A stretch of 11,131 bases of DNA from Anaerolineaceae bacterium. GTDB lineage: Bacteria > Chloroflexota > Anaerolineae > Anaerolineales > Anaerolineaceae. Position numbers and translations under genes: made by a program. The stretch lies in NCBI GenBank assembly GCA_028714615.1, contig JAQTMA010000073.1, positions 2,794 through 13,924 on the forward strand, given 5' to 3'. This document shows, in pieces, positions 6,189-11,131 of the stretch (its first letter is position 1; each line of letters opens with the position of its first letter). Under the pieces are notes generated by a model. The model made no database searches. It was not told where the DNA came from and saw only the letters and a program-made list of their open reading frames with translations.

Positions 6189-7112
6189 CTAACGGGGGCG
6201 GGGCTCCCGTTCCATCATGCGGCGTAAGCCGGCATCGAGTGAAACCAGCGGCCGGTAATTCAGCTTCTGGCCGGCCAGAGTCAAATCAGCACGCATCCGC
6301 GAAACGCCCCCCTCAATTTTCGAGTTGTTGACCACTTCCGGATCGGCGCCGGTGATTTCGACCACCAGGCGAACCAGGTCACGCACACTGGTTTCGGTTC
6401 CACTGCCCACGTTGATGACCGCCCGATTGATGTTCGGACTGGTGGCGGCGGCGAGCATAGCCTCTACCACGTCGTCCACGTAGACGTAATCACGGGTCTG
6501 CTTGCCATCCCCATGTACCACCAGGGTGCCGTTCTGCATGGCCTGGCGCAAGAAAGCCGGGATGACCGGCGCATGCGCCGGAGGAAGGTGCTGGCCGGGT
6601 CCGTAGGCGTTGAATACACGTAAGCTGACGGTTTCGATGCCCCACAGCGAGCCGATGGTACGGATGTAGTATTCAGCCGCCAGTTTGGAGACGGCATAAG
6701 GTGAACCTGGATTGGGAGTGGCGTCTTCGCGCAAGGGCAACACACCCTGGTCCCCGTAAACGGCTCCGGAGGAGATGAACACCACCCGGCGCACGCCTAC
6801 GTCGCGCATAGCTTCCATCAATGTCACTGCGCCGCCCACGTTAACAGTGTTGTAATCGCGTGGATACAGCACGGATTCCGACACGGAGACGCGGGCTGCC
6901 AGATGGTAGACACAGTCCACGTCTTGCAGCAACGTCCATAATTTCGGTCGGTCGTTGACATCTCCGCGGGTGAACAACACCTCCGGGGAGAGCACCTGTG
7001 GATCGCCGGCGGAAAGATCGTCCAGACCGCGTACTTGTTGGCCTTCTCGCGCCAGGCGGTTGGCGAGCGCAGAGCCCAGAAATCCCGCAGCTCCTGTGAT
7101 CAAATACTTCAT
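6189..7112 (-). CDS. NAD-dependent nucleotide-sugar epimerase (UDP-glucose 4-epimerase-like)
   Basis: 307-residue extended short-chain dehydrogenase. The Rossmann loop TGAAGFLG lies at 6-13 and the NAD-ribose aspartates DDL at 31-33. The catalytic residues are in SSGAVYG (114-120) and YAVSK (Tyr139, Lys143). NAYGPGQ at 168-174 and RDYVYVDDV at 207-215 are the substrate-domain signatures of UDP-sugar epimerases and dehydratases. It would interconvert or otherwise modify a nucleotide sugar for glycan synthesis; the exact substrate cannot be read from sequence. The ATG at 7112 has GAGGGA just upstream. It is convergent with the sigma operon, with 100 nt between and no clear terminator hairpin. 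The divergent neighbour is the large secreted protein. Confidence 0.92.
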   Translation of the reverse strand: MKYLITGAAGFLGSALANRLAREGQQVRGLDDLSAGDPQVLSPEVLFTRGDVNDRPKLWTLLQDVDCVYHLAARVSVSESVLYPRDYNTVNVGGAVTLMEAMRDVGVRRVVFISSGAVYGDQGVLPLREDATPNPGSPYAVSKLAAEYYIRTIGSLWGIETVSLRVFNAYGPGQHLPPAHAPVIPAFLRQAMQNGTLVVHGDGKQTRDYVYVDDVVEAMLAAATSPNINRAVINVGSGTETSVRDLVRLVVEITGADPEVVNNSKIEGGVSRMRADLTLAGQKLNYRPLVSLDAGLRRMMEREPRPR

Positions 7113-7146
7113 TTTCCCTCGTTACAATTCATACTGATACAGGCCG

Positions 7147-7155
7147 ATTATAGCA
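7147..7155 (-). promoter_or_regulatory. Extended -10 promoter of the epimerase gene
   Basis: On the minus strand TG-C-TATAAT is a perfect extended -10. The -35 region (GTAAAA at 17-nt spacing) is poor, as is common with extended -10 promoters. Transcription would begin near 7140, giving a leader of about 28 nt that contains the GAGGGA ribosome site. Confidence 0.65.
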
Positions 7156-7179
7156 CAGGGCAGGTTGAGTTTTACGTCA

Positions 7180-7199
7180 GGCCGGCCCGCGGGTTGGCC
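7180..7199. repeat. Imperfect 20-bp palindrome upstream of the epimerase promoter
   Basis: Eight of ten position pairs are complementary about a centre between 7189 and 7190: outer GGCC/GGCC, inner CCCG/CGGG, with two G/T mismatches. It sits just upstream of the -35 position of the epimerase promoter and about 210 nt before the secreted-protein gene. It could be an operator for a dimeric regulator, but GC-rich palindromes also arise by chance. Confidence 0.3.
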
Positions 7200-7241
7200 A
7201 TGACCAATCCTGGTAGGTGAACACAGCGCTGGGATTAGCAA

Positions 7242-7259
7242 GGCGCAAGCCACTGCGCC
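7242..7259. other. Small hairpin between the divergent epimerase and secreted-protein genes
   Basis: GGCGCA and TGCGCC form a 6-bp stem with a 6-nt loop. Neither strand has a U-run immediately after it, and no gene ends upstream, so it is not a convincing terminator. The rest of the 294-nt intergenic stretch (7113-7406) shows no clear promoter for the plus-strand gene. Confidence 0.25.
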
Positions 7260-7406
7260 ATCTTTCAAAGCTGTTAAGCGCGGAAGGCGGAATCTTGTTT
7301 ATCATTAGAGCGGGTGTGGGGTTTTGACCGGTGGCATTCTCCTTGCAACGGTGGATCCAGTTATCGAATCATCAACTTACTACTACCGGTATTTGTCGAG
7401 GTCGCA

Positions 7407-10400
7407 ATGAGATTCCGCCTGCCGCTTTTTCTGATCCTCATCGTCATTCTCCTGGTGAGTTCCGGGTCGTATGCGAGCCTATCTCGAGCCGCCGCACCCG
7501 AGTCGCCGCCTGTTCCGCCCGAGGTCACAGTAGCGCGGGCGCCCGGGCTACCACCGGACAGCGGAGCGCTGGTGCAGGCGGTTCAGGAAACGATCACAAC
7601 GCGCAAGGATATCGCCGGTTTCCAGATCAACCAGATCGCCATCGAACGCATCCAGTATGCGGCTGATGAGAGCGTAGCCTTGATCTACCTGGATGCTCTC
7701 GACCCGGAGACGAGCGAACCGATCGCGCGTGAGCCGGGGCTGGCTATCGCCCACCGAGTGACGCCGGACGCGCAATCCAAATCGCTCCCTTCGGGATGGC
7801 AGGTGACCATGCAAGCCGACGCGACCTGGGCGGATGAGCTGAGAGCGCTGCCGGCCGGTTTGCTCGATGACGATTTGCGGCAGCGCTTCTTGAGCGACTC
7901 AGTCAGCGCCCAATCGACTGCTGGTTTGACGCTGGGCGGCTATCTGCTGCCATGGGCAGGCGGCCAGACCAAAAGCCTGACCTGGAGCGTGGGACATACC
8001 TCCTGCAACCCGATCAGCGATTGCGAATTTGCCTTCGATTTCGCCGACGGGAGCATGTTCCCACTGTTGGCGGCCAAGGGCGGGACGGTGTTCGGTTTCC
8101 GTTACGACGTCCCCAATAACAACCGCAGCGGGACGAACTACCTGGTGCTGCAGGATACCTCCACCAACCCGATCTCCTACCAGATCTACTACCATATGGC
8201 GCAAGAGAGCCTCCCGCTGGCATTACGCACCAAGGGAATGCCTGTGCGGCAGGGGCAGTATATCGGCAATGTGGACAACACCGGCTTTTCCAGCGGCAGC
8301 CACCTGCACTTTATGGTAACGACCAGTGCATACGGCCTGTGGGGCCCCTCGGTGGACATCACCTTCCGGGATGTGCCCATCAACTGGGATGCCGCCACGC
8401 AGGGAGGCCGCCCGCGCCTGCCCAAAGAAGCTGCATGGTACGGCGGCGAAGGCCAGGAAAAATATACCTCGGCCAATTTCGGTGCTATCCCACCCGAGGG
8501 CGCCATCACGGCTCCGGACAACTGGTTGGATTTGACCAGTCCCAGTGTCCACGTGGAAGGCTGGGGAAGCGACGACCTGGGTGTGACGAAAGCCCAGGTG
8601 GTGGTCAATTACGGCATTGGCTGGGTGACGGCCGGGGCGCCTGTGACCTTCTCGCCGGCTCAAAAGAAGGTGACCTTCGCGATAGACGCGGACTTGTGCG
8701 CATCCAACGTTCCGGATGGCCCGTTGAGCCTGTCAGCGCGGGTTTGGGACGTCGAAGGCAACCAGACACTGCAATCCCTGGGGGTACGGCAGGTATTCAA
8801 GCATGCCGGCTGCGGGCCAGTTAAGCTCAGCCGATTGTGCACACCCGCAGCGACCCAGGTGGCGCTCTATGCACAACCCTACTATTTGGGCGCCTGCCAG
8901 GTCTTTGAGATAGGCGATTATATGAACGACCTGGCGCTGGGGAGCGTTGGTGAAGACCGGGCTGCATCCATTATGGTGGGCAGCGCGGTAAAAGCTACCC
9001 TGTTTCGAGATGCGAACCTGCGCGGGAGGGCCACCACCTTCACCCAAACGGATTCCAACCTGGGGGACCACCCGATCGGCTCAGGTACCGTTTCTTCGAT
9101 GGAGGTTGAATACAATTCCGCCATCCCATCAACACTCAGTATCCAGGCGCTGCCCCACTTGACCGCCGATGATTCGCTGACGTTCGCCTTCGTCAATACG
9201 GGTGGGGCGGAGAAATTCCAGGCGCAGCTCAGCGGCCCGGTGACCGATAGCTATGAAGGCTTGAACCCATACTGGCCGGTTGGGAACCTGCCCGCCGGAG
9301 ACTACACCCTAACGGCCAAGGGATTCTCCAGCGCTAATGGGACGGATTATTTCAGCCAACCAGCCTTGATGAACTTTACGATTTCAGCGCGAGAAAACCT
9401 GCCAGCGGCTGCGAGTTTTCCCTATGCCGCCGACTTTGAGAGCGGCGCGCCGGGATGGACTACCTCAGGAGCGTGGTCCTTAACCCAGGCGCCCGGGCGT
9501 GGAGACCCGCCGGCGCTCACGGCTGCCTGGCGTTTCAATGCTGACGGTATCTGTACCGACGGTGCGCTGTGTGCGGGCGACCTGACCTCACCGCCCATTC
9601 CGCTGCCTGCCGGCGCACCGGCCTACCTGCGTTTCGATTACCAGTGGCATGGCGAGATTCCCACCCCGTACTGGGACCAACGCCGGGTGCAAATTGCCAC
9701 CAGTACGGCGCCGGGCGGTCCGTACAGCGCATTCGCCGACCTGTATGCGCTATCGCTCGATCCGCCTGATACGTGGTTGACCAGCCCGGCAATGAGTGGG
9801 AACAAGATCCTGGATTTGAGCGCCTACCAGGGTAAATACGTGCGGATCCGCTTCAACTACAACACGCTGGATGGAACCGGCAACCAGGCCTCCACCTGGA
9901 CGATCGACAACGTGGCGGTAGATACAACGCCTGTGTCAGGCGGCGCCCTGGCTTTGGATGGCAATTACAATGCCACGCCGGAAGGCTCAATCGAGATCAA
10001 ACCGGACGAAACCAAAGAAGGCGTCATCTCTCCTGGTGGAGACATGGATTATTATCACTTTGATGCGCAAAAAGGCATCACTTACCAGGTGGACGTGACC
10101 ACGAAATGGCCTGGCTCGACCTCGACGCTCGATCCAATGGCGGCGCTGATCGATTGGGAACAGGTTTCGTACCTGGCGGAGAACGACGACATCCAACCGG
10201 GAGTCAACACCGATGCGCGCGTCAGCTTTACGGCCCAGCAGACCAATACCTTCTACATCCGCGTCAAAGCCTGGAACCACCCGGTGGGCGGCGACAACCA
10301 GGCCTACCACATCACGCTGAGCCAGCCGGTGGACAGCACACCGCCCGCGATCACGATGCAGGTCCCCAATACGAATGGCTTTGTCCCGAGCAACCCGTTC

Positions 10401-11131
10401 ACGCTAACGGCCACAGCCAGCGATAACGCGCCGACGGGAGTCAAAGGCGTCGATTTCTACTATCATCGCAACGATTGGGAAGGTGGAAATTGGATAAAAC
10501 TCGGGGAGGGGGAGCAAGATGCCCACGAACCGAGCGTGTGGAGACTGGCGGTCAACCCAGGCGCCCTGCCGGAATCCAGCGGGCTGGCGTTCTGGGCTCG
10601 GGCAACGGATTGGGCGTTCAACTATGCCGGCGCGGTCTTCTGGAACGCGGTGAATGACCATACCGCCCCGCTCTCCGCGCTCCTACCGCTGCCGGGGAGC
10701 CTGAATGGCAACACGTTCTCCTTGACAACGAGCGCATCGGATGTCGTGTCGGGAGTCGAACGCTGTGAGATTCAGGTGAAGGTTGATACAGGCGAATGGC
10801 AGGCCTGGGCTCCGCCAGCGGGGAACGGCTGCCAGATTTGGTTCACCGGTGAGTTCGGACATCGCTATGCCTTCCGCACGCGGGCGGTCGACCGGGCCGG
10901 CAACCAGGAAGCCTTCCCCGAACAGGCCGAAGCGAGCATCCAATTGGTCGATCCCGGGCAGGGCGATGCGCTCGAGGACGATAATTCACAGGACAAGGCG
11001 CGTGAGATGGCGGTGGACGGAGGCGCGCAGATGCACGATTTCTATGGCAGCGGCGACCAGGACTGGGGCTGGTTCCAGGCGCAGGTTGGGAAGCAGTACA
11101 TCCTGTGGACTCAGCCGCAAGGAGGGCCTGG
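7407..11131 (+). CDS. Large secreted modular protein: LasA-type M23 peptidase, beta/gamma-crystallin, MAM-like, PPC and Ig-like domains (3' end outside window)
   Basis: Open for 1241 codons to the window edge with no stop. Start ATG 7407 has GAGG five bases upstream. Residues 1-~30 are a signal peptide (MRFR, then LPLFLILIVILLV; no lipobox). Residues ~35-175 are an unrecognised, possibly pro-, region. Residues ~179-310 form an M23 metallopeptidase: His197, Asp211, His263 (YYHM) and His299-Leu-His301, spaced as in LasA. Residues ~363-470 look Ig-like. Residues ~485-568 are two beta/gamma-crystallin motifs. Residues ~570-670 are a beta-rich stretch. Residues ~676-840 are a MAM-like jelly roll (DFESG...W to TIDNVAV). 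Residues ~846-972 form a PPC domain, ~975-1090 and ~1091-1185 are Ig-like, and a second PPC-like domain begins at ~1189. The likely role is an exported peptidoglycan or protein endopeptidase with binding modules. The substrate is not determinable from sequence. Confidence 0.9.
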   Translation, partial: MRFRLPLFLILIVILLVSSGSYASLSRAAAPESPPVPPEVTVARAPGLPPDSGALVQAVQETITTRKDIAGFQINQIAIERIQYAADESVALIYLDALDPETSEPIAREPGLAIAHRVTPDAQSKSLPSGWQVTMQADATWADELRALPAGLLDDDLRQRFLSDSVSAQSTAGLTLGGYLLPWAGGQTKSLTWSVGHTSCNPISDCEFAFDFADGSMFPLLAAKGGTVFGFRYDVPNNNRSGTNYLVLQDTSTNPISYQIYYHMAQESLPLALRTKGMPVRQGQYIGNVDNTGFSSGSHLHFMVTTSAYGLWGPSVDITFRDVPINWDAATQGGRPRLPKEAAWYGGEGQEKYTSANFGAIPPEGAITAPDNWLDLTSPSVHVEGWGSDDLGVTKAQVVVNYGIGWVTAGAPVTFSPAQKKVTFAIDADLCASNVPDGPLSLSARVWDVEGNQTLQSLGVRQVFKHAGCGPVKLSRLCTPAATQVALYAQPYYLGACQVFEIGDYMNDLALGSVGEDRAASIMVGSAVKATLFRDANLRGRATTFTQTDSNLGDHPIGSGTVSSMEVEYNSAIPSTLSIQALPHLTADDSLTFAFVNTGGAEKFQAQLSGPVTDSYEGLNPYWPVGNLPAGDYTLTAKGFSSANGTDYFSQPALMNFTISARENLPAAASFPYAADFESGAPGWTTSGAWSLTQAPGRGDPPALTAAWRFNADGICTDGALCAGDLTSPPIPLPAGAPAYLRFDYQWHGEIPTPYWDQRRVQIATSTAPGGPYSAFADLYALSLDPPDTWLTSPAMSGNKILDLSAYQGKYVRIRFNYNTLDGTGNQASTWTIDNVAVDTTPVSGGALALDGNYNATPEGSIEIKPDETKEGVISPGGDMDYYHFDAQKGITYQVDVTTKWPGSTSTLDPMAALIDWEQVSYLAENDDIQPGVNTDARVSFTAQQTNTFYIRVKAWNHPVGGDNQAYHITLSQPVDSTPPAITMQVPNTNGFVPSNPFTLTATASDNAPTGVKGVDFYYHRNDWEGGNWIKLGEGEQDAHEPSVWRLAVNPGALPESSGLAFWARATDWAFNYAGAVFWNAVNDHTAPLSALLPLPGSLNGNTFSLTTSASDVVSGVERCEIQVKVDTGEWQAWAPPAGNGCQIWFTGEFGHRYAFRTRAVDRAGNQEAFPEQAEASIQLVDPGQGDALEDDNSQDKAREMAVDGGAQMHDFYGSGDQDWGWFQAQVGKQYILWTQPQGGP

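Noticed and set aside
8025..8027. Glu207 as a substitute for the first zinc-binding His of the M23 peptidase, implying an inactive enzyme.
   Set aside because: His197 fits the longer LasA-type spacing to Asp211, and all other catalytic residues are present, so a degenerate site is not needed to explain the sequence.
8189..8663. Two open frames of about 140 codons on the minus strand inside the secreted-protein gene.
   Set aside because: The plus-strand frame carries signal peptide, M23 motifs and continuous domains, so the opposite frames are shadows.

Overview
The window looks like chromosomal DNA of a GC-rich bacterium of the Chloroflexota, most likely Anaerolineae-like. This is inferred from gene content and style: an ECF sigma factor paired with a membrane protein resembling DUF4367, a bactofilin inside a tightly overlapping operon, and a very large secreted protein joining an M23 peptidase to Ig-like and PPC domains. 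No rRNA or other taxonomic marker is present, so this is a family-level impression only. I see no tRNA, rRNA, CRISPR array, transposase or phage gene.

Layout. (1) 27-1481, minus: cystathionine beta-synthase-type PLP enzyme with a C-terminal pair of CBS domains, preceded by a structured ~270-nt leader. (2) 1779-4281, minus: four genes that overlap end to end, transcribed in the order 3-methyladenine DNA glycosylase, PglD/NeuD-like acyltransferase, bactofilin, CPBP-family membrane protein. They look like one transcript starting just at the glycosylase start codon. (3) 4282-4730: a 449-nt divergent intergenic region with candidate promoters on both strands, a repeated sequence block, a hairpin and a possible 28-codon ORF. 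(4) 4731-6088, plus: ECF-type sigma factor overlapping by ATGA a single-pass membrane protein that is its probable anti-sigma factor. (5) 6189-7112, minus: NAD-dependent nucleotide-sugar epimerase, convergent with the sigma operon, with a good extended -10 promoter. (6) 7407 to the window end, plus: a secreted modular protein of at least 1241 residues, cut by the window edge. It combines a LasA-type (M23A) metallopeptidase, a two-motif beta/gamma-crystallin domain, a MAM-like jelly roll, a PPC domain, Ig-like domains and the start of a second PPC domain.

Several genes point to the cell surface: epimerase and acyltransferase (glycan precursors), bactofilin (envelope-linked scaffold), CPBP membrane protein, membrane-linked sigma signalling and the exported hydrolase. 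That they act together is inference from proximity. The most notable items are the secreted protein's domain combination, the CPBP protein that has lost two of its catalytic positions, and the repeated promoter-like sequence upstream of the sigma factor.
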